A DNA stretch of 64,000 nt, from contig CM068826.1 of the NCBI GenBank assembly GCA_028554795.2, positions 101,558,346-101,622,345 of the forward strand. Reading direction: 5' to 3'. Positions within the stretch are counted from its first letter, which is position 1. Each line of letters opens with the position of its first letter. Of this stretch, positions 12,939 to 25,399 are shown one piece after another. The notes beneath the pieces are model-generated. The model ran no database searches. It was not told the origin of the DNA and was given only the letters and a program-made list of their open reading frames with translations. A program made the position numbers and the translations under genes. This DNA comes from Sinohyriopsis cumingii. Its lineage: Eukaryota; Mollusca; Bivalvia; Unionida; Unionidae.

Positions 12939-12951
12939 ACTCCACTCTAGG

Positions 12952-14393
12952 AAGGTCATCAACAAAACCTGCTATGACTTAATAATCATAAATTTACCTG
13001 TGTGGATGCCAAGCTGGCAACTGATGCTTTAAAAGTTATACTAAACTCACCATATCATTAAGAAGTTATACTGGGACAAAATCAGCCCACATATTACTAC
13101 TAATGTACACATGGATAGAAGCTTGTTTTGTACACAATCTATTAATACAGCTTTTCTAAAGTTTGAATTGAAATACAAATAATTTATTTAAATTGTCATA
13201 CACCCACTAATATCAATAGATAAAAACATCAATGGTATCAAATATTGCTGATGACGATATTAACTGAAAAGAGTTTACATCAAGTGATAACTATTGTATG
13301 AAAGAAAAGACTTTTGTACACTAACAATTAAAATAGAAGAAATTGGAGAACTCATGGAACAAATGGAAAGATCACCGCTGATATTTAGATATAGGCCCCT
13401 TCATATAAAGACAAGACCAGCTCCTGCACTGATCAAAGAATTACTGAAAACCTTTAAACAAAACCAAAACAAATAACCAACACTGCTGGCGCCAGAATAA
13501 TGACTGATGGGTCTCACTTCCCACTAACCTGGGCTTGACAAAAATTGTCCAGACCATACAATTTGACATGTTCAATTTAGTTCTATACTTCATAGGTGTC
13601 ACAAACTCTATTTACATATTAGAAATCTGGTTTGGACCAAAGTGTCCTGAAAAAGTGCACCTATACAGCTTTTGCCACAAGAAGTTTAAAGTTAGAATTA
13701 GGTTCATATGAACTTTCTGCTTTTATCCAAGATGGTATGGACAATTTTTTGTATTATTCTTTCTGACCAAATCCATTTACATAACTAATTTGGTCCATAC
13801 CTAAATACTCATTGATCAAATTTTTGAACAGATATTTTGGGAAAATATGAAAATGGGCCCATACACTTTAGTCTTGCTTTAGCAGTGATATTGTCTTTAT
13901 TATTAGCTTTGTTGTCTAAAAAAACTCCAACCAGAAACAAGAGGCCCAAATGGATGTGATATTGCTCAGCTCTAAGTTCACATTTATCATCATGTGAATG
14001 TAAATTCACACATGTATTAAAAGTGGAGCAGGCATAAAAATACCACACATAGTTGCTGCATTAATTTTAATATGATTTATTTTCTTTCCTTGACCATAAA
14101 TGACAATATATATGGTCACTTTCTCTGCATAACAATGATAAGTCATTTTGTACCCTGTATTTCTCCAAGCCATTTGGCATGAAAAAGACGAGTTACTCTG
14201 TGCAGTCAGTATGGATTTCTGGGTCTATCCTTAGCCCCAATAGGGCCATGTACCAGGAGTTAAGGTTTTTCTCGTTTTTGTACCCTCATCCATCAACTGA
14301 TGCCACATTGGATTTTCCTCAATAAATAAAATGCAAAACAATATTATTTTAGTTGCGGGAATAGGGTGGAGGTGTGATTCATTTTTTAAAGCA
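12952..14393. other. No gene; one AACAAGAGGCCC-type fragment
   Basis: AT-rich non-coding sequence. At about 13935 'aaacaagaggcccaaatgg' followed by 'tgctcagc' resembles the start of a repeat family common in bivalve genomes. Nothing else is recognised. Confidence 0.45.
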
Positions 14394-14666
14394 AAATGTC
14401 CAGATGCAGATGAGACTTCTGTGAAGAAAGCAAAGTCCAGCCAAACTAAATTTAACAACTCCTGGTTGATGCACAGTAGCATGTGAGAGCATTTTGTTCT
14501 TTGCATGTACTGTAAAACACATGACATGGGAAACTATCATCTACCTTCACGAAAACAAAGACTTTACATTTAATCTAGTGTGGCCATAGGATGTGTCACA
14601 ATCCCCAACAGCAAAGCTGATGCAGAAAGAAGATTTTCAAAATTCAAAAAGGCCTTCAGTTATGTT
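14394..14666 (+). pseudogene. hAT/BED-type gene remnant, head joined to tail
   Basis: One reading frame carries two conserved fragments. 'KFNNSWLMHSSM' is followed after a stop by 'EHFVLCMYCKTHDMGNY', which looks like the CxxC...H zinc-finger start of hAT or ZNF862-like proteins. About 25 codons later, in the same frame, 'IPNSKADAERRFSKFKKAF' resembles the C-terminal dimerisation motif of hAT transposases. The whole catalytic middle is missing and two stops interrupt the frame (after 'HSSM' and after 'RLYI'), so it is dead. A collapsed hAT transposon or a pseudogene of a domesticated relative both fit. The short motifs limit certainty. Confidence 0.45.
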
Positions 14667-14882
14667 TGAGCAGTAGTACTGTCCTGTCTCTAACAAGTAC
14701 AAAGACGAACAATAATGACACTTACATAAAGGTCACCTGAAGTTATGATAGTTGTTAGAAGGTACAAAATTAATTTAAACATTATTTTATATGAAAAAAT
14801 AGGTATCTAGGCAGTATCTCGACAAAATTTCAAGTCTGCATGATGAATCATTTATAGTTATCTTATGTAGTGACAAGCAATA

Positions 14883-16828
14883 CAGGGATTTACAAATTGT
14901 CTAAAAGTTAGCTTGCTCTGTGGCAAGCTGACTCGAATACTGAAATTGAATCTGCAAAATTTGAGCTTGCCTAAAACATAATATCCCAACATGTGGGACC
15001 TTCAAAAATTGAGAAAAAATATCGCTTTGACATCAAGAAAACTGGGGGGGGGGGGGCGGCGTTAGGGGACTGGGCTGTTTAATAACTGAATCCTCATTTT
15101 GCAATCACATCAATAATGATTTTTAATAATGCGCTTTTTCTAATGAAGTTGTTTGTTATTCTGTTTAAATAACATTTTTTTTCTCTCAAAATATCCAAGA
15201 TATGAAAGATCGTTCCAACTGGTTTGAACAACCATCACGTTTATGTGAAAAATCTGTGTATTACATCACTGCTTTTTGTTTTCTTGATGAGTCTGGTTCC
15301 CGAAGTGGTATTTAATAGTATCTTCCCAAATCGGTAGTCCACAATTTGGGAACTAGACTAACTGTTGATACACCACCAAACAAGATTCCTTTTTTATCAA
15401 AAACACGCGACATTTCGTGACATGTCTAAGTCGAAATTCAATTTTTTATTGTTCAATTAGTACAATGTTAATGTCGTGATTTCATTGGAAGTAATAATGA
15501 AATTTCTTATCATCCCTGAGGATATCTCTAAATGCCAATTCAAGAATTCTCTGAAACTGGCTTGCCCACAATGGTCCGTATCTGTGAAGTCAAGCTCTTT
15601 ATTTTACGAAGTATTCTTTTCGCTTTGCTGTCTTGTTATCTTTGATCACAGTTATGAAACAGTCGGTTAATTTAAGATAGTTTCTGTTACATACACAATA
15701 ACATTTATTACAGTGTTCAATTGATCAAATGAAGTGAGTTCCCCGACATACGACTGAGGCCGCTAGATTTTAAGTTAGTCCAATTTTTTTGCCTTTTAAC
15801 TTTGCTTTTATTCCACCTCCTTTTTTTTATATTCAAATGACATAATTAACGTGATAAAATAAAGTAGGCCAGCTTTTAATTCAGTGCAACAATACAACAA
15901 ACACTTCCTCAAGTCAGTTATCAAAACACGGTTGGCACTTAATTAGGTTCTCAGAGAAACGCTCGTGGACATGTCTGTTATGGTAGATTGATGCATTTTA
16001 GGTTTAATTACAAGAGACACATTGTACTTATGACAATTACACTTAAAAGGAACTAAAAGATGGAACTAGAACACAAATTTCAATTGACAAAACAATTACG
16101 GTGTACTAAGAATGTTGTTTGGAAAGAAAATGTAAAAAATTGTACGAGTTATTTTGAAATTTGATATTTCATAGTGTTGATTAAAATTTCCAGGTCCTAT
16201 CTACCATTTTCAATGATAAAACAAGCGATACATCAAAGTTTCCATTACCAGTTTTGATCGCGATTTTCTTCAAATTCAATAAATAGGGATAATTTTTGGG
16301 GGTATTTTCGGGTTTTAAAAATGGGATCCATGCCTGACACTGCGTTATAAGCATGTTAGCAAGTTATCAGGGTACGAGTTATCGAGGGAGCGGTGTAGAA
16401 AGATAAAAGGATAGGTACAACTTTTTATAAAAAACAAAATGTGAACTTGATATTGATTAAAAGATGGAAACGACACATAACAGATAAAAGAAACTGTAGC
16501 CAAGTACCTGTATACAGAAGAAGAATGCACTACATATAAATATTAAATAAAGGTCTTATGTGAATTGTGGCAAGATTGCAGGGTATAAAACTTGCAAAAA
16601 CATAAAGCATTAGAAACTGAACACCATCGCTTGTCAGTAAACTAACTTGCACAGAGTTTACTTTTCTTTACTCACACCACCAACATTTAATAAAATTTCT
16701 TATATTCTGTATCGTTCTCTCAATTTTTTTGGACCTGCCCATGGGCTAGTAGTGCCTTGCATCTAAGCTTACCTGAACCAAATCTGAGCTTGCCCTGGGA
16801 GTTGGGCAAGTGGATTGGTAAATCCCTG
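14883..16828. mobile_element. Non-autonomous DNA element, CAGGG termini (hAT-like)
   Basis: The left end CAGGGATTTACAAATTGTC mirrors the right end read inward, CAGGGATTTACCAATCCAC; the first 11 bases match exactly. CAATA directly flanks both ends (14878-14882 and 16829-16833), giving a 5-bp target-site duplication. Subterminal GCAAGC/GCTTGC motifs recur at both ends (about 14906, 14923, 14975, 16787 and 16803). CAGGG termini suit hAT elements; a 5-bp duplication would suit the hAT5 subgroup, from memory. The 1.9-kb interior shows no transposase reading. Confidence 0.65.
15044..15056. repeat. Poly-G tract (13 G)
   Basis: An uninterrupted run of 13 G inside the CAGGG-ended element. Confidence 0.95.
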
Positions 16829-16833
16829 CAATA

Positions 16834-18505
16834 GATTTTTAAAGCACAAATCGGATGTTTTCTTATGTATTTCCATAACCTGAATCCATCATCACTATAG
16901 TGAAATCTTAATTGAGCAGCTTTTGCAATGAGCAACCGCAATCAAAGTGCATTGATCTAGTTTACTATATGAATACAGTGATGTCAGCAACCACCTGCAA
17001 CCATGATGCAAATCAAATTTTCCACCCTACAATGAATGACCATCTTACAAAATAATGAATGACCATATCGCAAAACAAGAAATAAACACTAGACTTGTAA
17101 TGAATTCTTTGTAACTACCAATGTTGAGTAGAGTCTGCGGGTGAGTGAAAGTTATTCTGATTCAAGATGCACACAAAAAAAGTGGGAAAGTTGACTTTTA
17201 TCACAATTTCCATTTGATCTATTCAGTAAAACTGAACGCCACATACTAAACCAGCTCTGAGTAAGAGTCACGGTCACCACTGCAGAGCCAATGTGGTCAA
17301 AGTCACTATTACAATTAACCATTCCAACTTTAAAAGATCAACAATCAAGGACTTCCATAGTCAGTGCAACAGTTTGCCTTTTCTGGTTATGTGTTTTGAA
17401 AACCTACATATATCATCATGAGATCTACTCATCCTGATTTCACTGTAGCATGATAGGTCTGACAAGAAATAATAGGTAATGACTTGTGTGAATGTGATCT
17501 TCTTGTCTTTTTCTCATAAGTTATTTGCATTTCATGCTTGATTTAGTTCTCAAGTTATTGTAACAGCATTTATACTCTTTTATTGATGCTATTGATATTA
17601 AAACCCACACAAGGTCCAACATGCTTCGTTTAGAGTTACTGTCATCAGTTCCCCTTCATGCATTGGTGCCATCCTTTTGTTTATCAAGTTTATCCATTTT
17701 TTAATTTATTTCACAGTTGACTTGGACTTTTTGCTGTAAATAAATTATCAAGTATGTATTACCATAACTAACATCAAAATTTACTGATAGGATAAATGTT
17801 ACCTAATAGTTAAGTGTGTAAATCTTATAGAAATAGACTACATGTGAATCTTCAATAAAAATCTACATGTTTATGATGATCCAGCTTTAGTGCATATAAT
17901 TTGGGTTTTTTATATGATGCCTCTAATAATTTTAACAAAAACTATCAATCAAGAACAATATGTATGTACAGTTACTATGGGTATTTCTCCTTCTCATACC
18001 CACTTGAATTTGAACATGAAAACGGATTCTCCTGCACAAACTTGTTAGGAGACCACCCGTATTTAGAGACCACTTTTTTCTTATGACAGGTTTATTGGTA
18101 TTTGCTATATGGTTTAACAGCATTGTTCTGTGTGATTCTGTAACAGTTCCAAGATGAACTGTACACCTACAGCAAATATTGGTAGGAAAATACTGTCAAG
18201 AGGCTAGTATTTGATTTAGTGATGTTACAGCTATATCCATCTTCACAACTGCTGGAAATAACACCATGGGCTGCTTGTTTGAAATCCATTTTAGACCAAC
18301 AGACTAATATTTAGACTATATTATATAATATGCCCCATTTTCCTATTTCTAGTTTATCTTGTGCACTGATTGACCTGTAAAGATTAATATATGTCATTTG
18401 TAACATTTATTTCCCTCACCATATCCTATGGGAATTAATACATCTCATGAAATATTTCTTAAATAATTTTCACCAACAAGGCTACTTGAAGTAGTTATCT
18501 TATTT
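16834..18505. other. No gene seen
   Basis: AT-rich non-coding sequence. 'gagaccacccgtatttagag' and 'gaccactttttt' near 18045 recall the GGTGGTC-type sequence at 26690-26938 but are too short to call. Confidence 0.45.
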
Positions 18506-21092
18506 TCTTACCAAGGTTCAGAGTAGTAGTAATTGCAGTAATAGTAGCAGTAACAGTAGTAGAAATATTCATAGTAGTTGAAGTAATAATAATAATAGTA
18601 ACAGTACTAGTAAAACAGTTGTTGTGGCAGTAATAGTAGTAGTAATAGAAGTAGTAATGGTAGTAGTAGTAGTAATAGTAGTAGTAGCAGAAGTAGTAAT
18701 AGTAGTATCAGGACTAGTAATAGTAATCATCATAGTGGTAGTAATGGTAGTAGTAGTAGTAATGGTAGTTATGGCAGAAGTAGTGATAGTAGTATCAGTA
18801 CTAGCAATAGTAGTGGCAGTCATAATGGTAGTAATGGTAGGAGCAGTAGTAATAGTAGTAGTAGCAGAAGTAGTAATATTAGTAGCAGTACTAGTATTAG
18901 TAATAGCAAAAGTGGTAGTGGTAGTAGTCTCAGTAGTAATAGTAAAAGTGGCAGTGGTAGTAGTCTCTGTAGCAATAGTAAAAGTGGTAGTGGTAGTAGT
19001 CTCTGTAGTAATAGTAAAAGTGGTAGTGGTAGTAGTCTCTGTAGTAATAGTAAAAGTGGTAGTAGTCTCTGTAGTAATAGTAAAAGTGGTAGTGGTCTCA
19101 GTAGTAATAGTAAAAGTGGTAGTAGTAGTAGTCTCAGTAATAATAGTAAAAGTGGTAGTGGTAGTAGTCTCATTAGTAATAGTAAAAGTGGTAGTGGTAG
19201 TAGTCTCAGTAGTAATAGTAAAAGTGGTAGTGGTTTCAGTAGTAATAGTAATAGTGGTAGTGGTAGTAGTCTCAGCAGTAATAGTAGTAGTAGCAGAAGT
19301 AGTAATATTAGTAGCAGTACTAGTATTAGTAATAGCAAAAGTGGTAGTAGTAGTAGTCTCAGTAGTAATAGCAAAAGTGGTAGTGGTAGTAGTCTCTGTA
19401 GTAATAGTAAAAGTGGTAGTGGTAGTAGTCTCAGTAGTAATAGTAAAAGTGGCAGTGGTAGTAGTCTCAGTAGCAATAGTAAAAGTGGTCACAAGTGGTA
19501 GTGGTCTCAGTAGTAATAGTAAAAGTGGTAGTGGTCTCAGTAGTAATAGTAAAAGTGGTAGTGGTCTCAGTAGTAATAGTAATAGTGGTAGTAGTAGTAG
19601 TCTCAGTAATGATAGTAATAGTGGTAGTGGTAGTAGTCTCAGTAGTAATAGTAAAAGTGGTAGTGGTAGTAGTCTCAGTAGTAATAGTAAAAGTGGTCAC
19701 AAGTGGTAGTAGTCTCAGTAGTAATAGTAATAGTGGTCACAAGTGGTAGTAGTCTCAGTAGTAATAGTAAAAGTGGTAGTGGTCTCAGTAGTAATAGTAA
19801 TAGTGGTAGTGGTAGTAGTCTCAGCAGTAATAGTAGTAGTAGCAGAAGTAGTAATATTAGTAGCAGTACTAGTATTAGTAATAGCAAAAGTGGTAGTGGT
19901 AGTAGTCTCAGTAGTAATAGCAAAAGTGGTAGTGGTAGTAGTCTCAGTAGCAATAGTAAAAGTGGTCACAAGTGGTAGTGGTCTCAGTAGTAATAGTAAA
20001 AGTGGTAGTGGTCTCAGTAGTAATAGTAAAAGTGGTAGTGGTAGTAGTCTCAGTAGTAATAGTAAAAGTGGTAGTGGTAGTAGTCTCAGTAGCAATAGTA
20101 AAAGTGGTCACAAGTGGTAGTAGTCTCAGTAGTAATAGTAAAAGTGGTAGTGGTCTCAGTAGTAATAGTAAAAGTGGTAGTGGTAGTAGTCTCAGTAGTA
20201 ATAGTAACAGTGGTAGTGGTAGTAGTCTCAGTAGTAATAGTAAAAGTGGTCACAAGTGGTAGTGGTCTCAGTAGTAATAGTAAAAGTGGTAGTGGTCTCA
20301 GTAGTAATAGTAAAAGTGGTAGTGGTAGTAGTCTCAGTAGTAATAGTAAAAGTGGTAGTGGTAGTAGTCTCAGTAGCAATAGTAAAAGTGGTCACAAGTG
20401 GTAGTAGTCTCAGTAGTAATAGTAATAGTGGTAGTGGTAGTAGTCTCAGCAGTAATAGTAGTAGTAGCAGAAGTAGTAATATTAGTAGCAGTACTAGTAT
20501 TAGTAATAGCAAAAGTGGTAGTGGTAGTAGTCTCAGTAGAAATAGCAAAAGTGGTAGTGGTAGTAGTCTCAGTAGCAATAGTAAAAGTGGTCACAAGTGG
20601 TAGTGGTCTCAGTAGTAATAGTAAAAGTGGTAGTGGTCTCAGTAGTAATAGTAAAAGTGGTAGTGGTCTCAGTAGTAATAGTAATAGTGGTAGTAGTAGT
20701 AGTCTCAGTAATGATAGTAATAGTGGTAGTGGTAGTAGTCTCAGTAGTAATAGTAAAAGTGGTAGTGGTAGTAGTCTCAGTAGCAATAGTAAAAGTGGTA
20801 GTGGTAGTAGTCTCAGTAGCAATAGTAAAAGTGGTAGTGGTAGTAGTCTCAGTAGCAATAGTAAAAGTGGTAGTGGTAGTAGTCTCAGTAGCAATAGTAA
20901 AAGTGGTAGTGGTAGTAGTCTCAGTAGCAATAGTAAAAGTGGTAGTAGTAGTAGTCTCAGTAGCAATAGTAAAAGTGGTAGTAGTAGTAGTCTCAGTAAT
21001 GATAGTAATAGTGGTAGTGGTAGTAGTCTCAGTAGTAATAGTAAAAGTGGTAGTGGTATTAGTCTCAGTAGTAATAGTAAAAGCCCATATCA
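18506..21092. repeat. (AGT)-rich satellite, 36/30-bp units with higher-order order
   Basis: About 2.6 kb is built from AGT-type triplets, with almost no C on the plus strand. The main unit is 12 triplets: AGT GGT AGT GGT AGT AGT CTC AGT AGT AAT AGT AAA (36 bp). A 30-bp form lacks two triplets. The junction GGTCACAAGTGG recurs at 19487, 19695, 19735, 19964, 20106, 20248, 20390 and 20589; four in a row are exactly 142 bp apart. A longer variant containing 'agcagaagtagtaatattag' occurs near 18860, 19290, 19835 and 20465. The left edge (18510-18850) is more diverged than the core. Confidence 0.95.
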
Positions 21093-21615
21093 CAAAATAC
21101 AATACAAGTAAATATACTGTGTGCCATGGTGTAAAGAAGTTAATTATGGTGTTCATCGTGAGTATACATACATAATGTTCCATGATTGGTGCATTATTTT
21201 ATAAATATGTATATTAATCACCATTCATTTAAGTTATCAAAGATTGTCTAAGACTAAAAGCTAAACTGATAGTGTAAGAAAGATTTCTTACAATTAATAT
21301 ATTACTATGACTCATGAGGGATACAAATTTTTCTACAGATGGATAGAGATAATAAACCTCATTAAAGTATTTCTTTCATAAATGGCCATAAGCTTGACAA
21401 ACACAAACAATATGGAATTTATTTTCTACCAAATCGACATTACTTTTCCAGCTTATTCACAATACCTGTTATTTCTCTCAATCCTGCTATGCCTACCTGT
21501 CTCTATTTTCAGTGTATGCACTAAGCACCTTAATTTAGCAAGTAACTTCCTAAGAAAATATGATAATCCATATGAGAGTTATTTTCCCAGCTCTAATTAG
21601 GTTTTATACATGCTA
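21093..21615. other. No gene seen
   Basis: AT-rich sequence between the satellite and the LINE fragment; nothing recognised. Confidence 0.5.
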
Positions 21616-22560
21616 TAATACACACATTTATGTGAATTGTTAATATCACTGTGCCAGTTTTGGAATGTCTAATACTCAACTCTTTCCCAAAATACTGAGA
21701 AAAATCTTTTTTTTTATCTCCAACATCTTGATTAAGCCAAACATACCCAAAATAGAAGTGAAATAACATTTCTTTAACTTTGGTAGCCCAGACAACATGG
21801 TTATTTTCATCTAATCTTTTCAGCACTAATAACGTTGTTGTTGGTAGCAAGTTGAAGGCATTCTTACAACCTTCAACCAGTATTTAATACATTGCAGAAA
21901 TATGAAGTACAAAATGGGTATGCACTCACCTAAGAAAATTGTATTATTGATAGTCTTAAGAAATCTAAATACTGTTTGCAAAAGCTGTGCCGTACAATTT
22001 GAATATCTCTGCTAAATTCATATCTTCAAAGCAATTGGTTTTATTACAGAATCAAAAATGTTAAAAGCATGCTCTACACTAAAACAGCCAAATTATTTTT
22101 AATAATTCAAAATCCTTGAAGTTTAGTATCTACCTATCTTTATCCAAATCAACTTTCGGGTGAAAAATAGGCCCATGTACTTGTAATAAGGCACAGACTC
22201 AGTATGACTTTCTATAAAAAGAAACATACCTCCTTTTGCTTCAGATATCACACATTTCTGAAAATGATGATTTTAGTTTTATTAAGACTGACCATCATGC
22301 CAGTTCTATTACAGAAATGTTCAATGTCATTTTTTGTTCTGAATTAGCTTAACTATATCAGCACAATTAGCAACATCATCAGCACAAAGCATTGCAAAAA
22401 TATCTTCAATATCTTCTGAGATAAATACACCTCTGTTGGATTTGAACTTCAGCTGTGTAATCAACCCCAGAGGCATGGCCTACTGTCTGAATTGGTTGTC
22501 ATGTCTGATTTCATCTTTGCATGTCCTTCAAGCCAGTATACAGTTATAGGGTGGGGATCT
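21616..22560 (-). pseudogene. LINE reverse transcriptase, C-terminal half (LINE-2)
   Basis: On the minus strand, in shifting frames, the order is that of a non-LTR retrotransposon. First comes 'GLITQLKFKSNRGVFISEDI'. The catalytic box follows as 'MLCADDVANCADIVKLIQN' at about 22341-22395, with CADD in place of YADD. Next are 'GMMVSLNKTKIIIFRN' and 'ESVPYYKYMGLFFTRKL'. Near the end is 'VVWATKVKEMLFHFYFGYVW' followed by 'LNQDVGD' (about 21700-21800), typical of the region after the RT domain. Several frameshifts and stops show it is inactive. The 5' part is not visible upstream of 22560. I do not assign the clade. Confidence 0.8.
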
Positions 22561-23030
22561 CAGCAGTTTCCAAGTTGCAGCACAAAGGCAGTATTCCCTT
22601 TCCCTAGGGCAATACATAGACATAATCTAACACCCCATTAAACATGTTAAAGCCTTGACAACAACACATGTCAAGTTTCTGATCTTTACCTATAATACTT
22701 AAAAAGTTATAATTTAAACAAACTATCCCAACCCATTTGCCCCACCGACAGGGGTGTCCATACAGCCAATTTTAAAGCCACTGTGCCCATCCACAGACAA
22801 CCCTCATCCCCAAGTTTTAAGTCTGTCCCTTCAACAATGTAGTAGAACATAAATGACATTGCTAATGGATCGATTGACTGATGTATGTACACATAAGCAA
22901 GGTAGCCCACCCCTTTTCAAACATGATAACATGAACTGCACATTATATGCCCACCCTGTGGTTAATTGTTTTCTGTGAAGGCACTAGTATGCTAAGGTTG
23001 AATGGGAAGATTACTGACCAAGAGGTCTCA
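22561..23030. other. No gene seen
   Basis: The segment 22707-22910 is slightly GC-richer and open on the minus strand but shows no motif. It may be decayed LINE or repeat. Confidence 0.4.
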
Positions 23031-23720
23031 AATACTTTGACCTTTGTTCAAGTTCATCAGTCTTGAACTAAACTGAATGTGCAGAAATTATCATTTTCTT
23101 ATTAGTCATACCATGATCATGACCTCTGACCTTTAGACCCAGAATCTACAATACTTTGCTAGCTTAAGCACAAACTATCTTGAGAGTTTGGCAAAGGAAC
23201 TAATTCTACAACAAAAGTTACTGAGCAAAACCTATATTTGTTTGAATCACAATGACCCTGACCTTTGATATTTTGACCCCCAAATAAATTAAGCCTTTTC
23301 CATATCAGAAGTGCAAGCTCTCCACAAACATTGGTCAGTGGACTTAAATTACTATCCAAAAAACCTACTTTTCTGTCAGACAAAGTGACCTTTGACTTTT
23401 TCACTCCAAAATTAATAAGCTTCTTCCTTACCCCAAGTGCAAACCATCCACAAAGCTTGAAACATGTACATGATGTTGAACTAAAGTCAATGTGCTGACA
23501 CCAATTTTTTTATAGTCAGTGACCTTGACCTAAGAACTAATCATCCTGAAATCAAAAGGCAGATTCTTTCTGATCCAAACTGCAAGACATCCACAAAGTT
23601 TAGTAACTACAAAGTATGGACTACTTGAGTTACTATGTACAAAAACCAGATTGGTAACAGTCAGACAGACAGATGGACAACATCATGACAATGTATAACC
23701 TGCTTTATGGCAGATGTATT
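23031..23720. repeat. Diverged tandem repeat, about 134-bp period, TGACCTTTGACC type
   Basis: Units begin 'tgaccttgacctttga..ttttgaccccaaa..aataagc' and continue 'aagtgcaaaccatccacaaa'. Anchors at about 23252, 23385 and 23519 are 133-134 bp apart. The block ends in 'cagtcagacagacagatgga'. The same family recurs at 59250-59960 and, inverted, at 58090-58300. This is a common old repeat style in bivalves. Confidence 0.75.
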
Positions 23721-23983
23721 GTGGGGATAATAAGAAACAACTCAGATATCACAAAGTGAAAGTGTGATTAAGCAAAGCACCTTAACAAGAAAGTTTTTAA
23801 AAAAAATAACTGAGTGAGGCCAACCAAGACAATACCATAAACTTTTGTTTCTAGGTATCCTGAAGGGAAGCACAGTGAAAATTAGAAACAAGTCAAGATA
23901 ATATATTAAAAACACAAACAAAGAAAATGTGTTATAATTATTCAAACAATAACAAATGGAGACACAGGTATCAACTGTCCTCT
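23721..23983. other. No gene seen
   Basis: Unremarkable AT-rich DNA. Confidence 0.4.
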
Positions 23984-24043
23984 CGCGTGCGTGCGTGCGT
24001 GTGTGTGTGTGTGTGTGCGTGCATGCATGCATCCATGCATGTG
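23984..24043. repeat. Compound (TGCG)n(TG)n(TGCA)n microsatellite
   Basis: GTGC, GT and GCAT units follow one another without interruption. Confidence 0.9.
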
Positions 24044-25399
24044 TACACTTTACCATTCCCTGATAAAATTAGGGATCAAAAGTGAAATTGAGCTCTCCTG
24101 TACAATGATTTGGTATCTCATTTCACAACTACATATCTAAAATATTTTTGACCATGTTTTAGTTTTGATTTTTGAGACATCCAAAATGCATAACCACACA
24201 CATGCGATACCTGGCCAACCAATGCATGTGGAAATAAGACTTGTACATTTCATGTTAAAGAACAATACAAATTAAGAGCCCCTTTTTCACTTGTACACAA
24301 TGAACCTCTACATAATGGACACCGGTCCAAAAAGGATAAAATGTAAAGTCCCCAAGTATCCTTTATAGAAGGTTTCAATATATACAATTTCACATGTATA
24401 CAAAAAAAAGTCATACTATCATTAATAAATGTTAAGTCTTCATAGTCGTATTTCTGTAGAGACAAGTATTTGACTACAGGGCTATAATTCTTCTTCCACT
24501 AATCCCAACTGGTAACGAGTATATCATTTTCATGTGAATGAGCTGTATAACATCGAGACATAAATCAACATATCAATGACATCTGTAATTAAGTGTGCCT
24601 ACCACAGATATTACCATGTAAGCATCATGCACATATCACTCAGAGAAAAGATGGATAATAATGAGCATATCAAACAACCATACTATGCCAATAATGTAAC
24701 TGTATACCTATGTACAGTACACTTTACTGTCTGCTTAACATAACTGTTTGTTTTATGTCTGCTTTAACACAACTAATACAAAAGGTTTTACCTGTGAGCA
24801 GAAGGCAACACTAGACAGCAGTCACTGTGGTTTTATGATTAATCAAACCCCGTAGCATGGAAATTTGTAATCCTTTGTACAAGTTATTCAAGCTATTAAC
24901 TCGCCAGTTTCAGTTTTCAGTTTTCGGCTGCTTCTTCTTATGTCAGTTATGAGATAGTGGCATTGTAGCCTTTTCTCCTCACACAATCATGCCTAAGAAG
25001 TAGCATTAAAAATTCTCCCCACACCAGCAGGGATGTAATTGATATACTGCAAACAAATCAAAACAATGTTGTCAACTCTTCTATAAAAAGTTAAAGTGCC
25101 TTGAATGAAGAGCCTATGATTTGTCAAAGAATAAAAAGATTGACAACTACCGGTAGTACATGCTTAGTAGTATGACGGTTGTCCTCAATTCCACTGCAAA
25201 CTATTGAGCTGCTGTTTATCACTGTGATCGGATATTAAGTTGGGGTAAGACTAGCTGGTTATCCTATCACCTGACCTCCAAATAATGCAGTGATGATGAG
25301 GAGCCCAAACACCTTTCTGTAGTCAGATTACTACCTTTCTGGAGTCAGGTTACAAAATCTCCACTAGCTGTCTACACAAAGGCCATCAAACCATTCCAT
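24044..25399. other. No gene; possible Tc1/pogo MITE scrap near 24282-24480
   Basis: 'tacacaatgaacctctacat' followed by 'aatggacacc' near 24294, with 'tagaaggtttc' near 24366, recalls ends of Tigger-type MITEs. No second terminus is clear. The rest is unremarkable. Confidence 0.3.

Noticed and set aside
18569..21183. Long Ser-, Val-, Thr- and Leu-rich open frames on both strands (up to about 360 codons)
   Set aside because: They arise from triplet repeats lacking stops. Frames overlap on both strands, and the 142-bp higher-order step shifts the frame each time, so no single protein is maintained.
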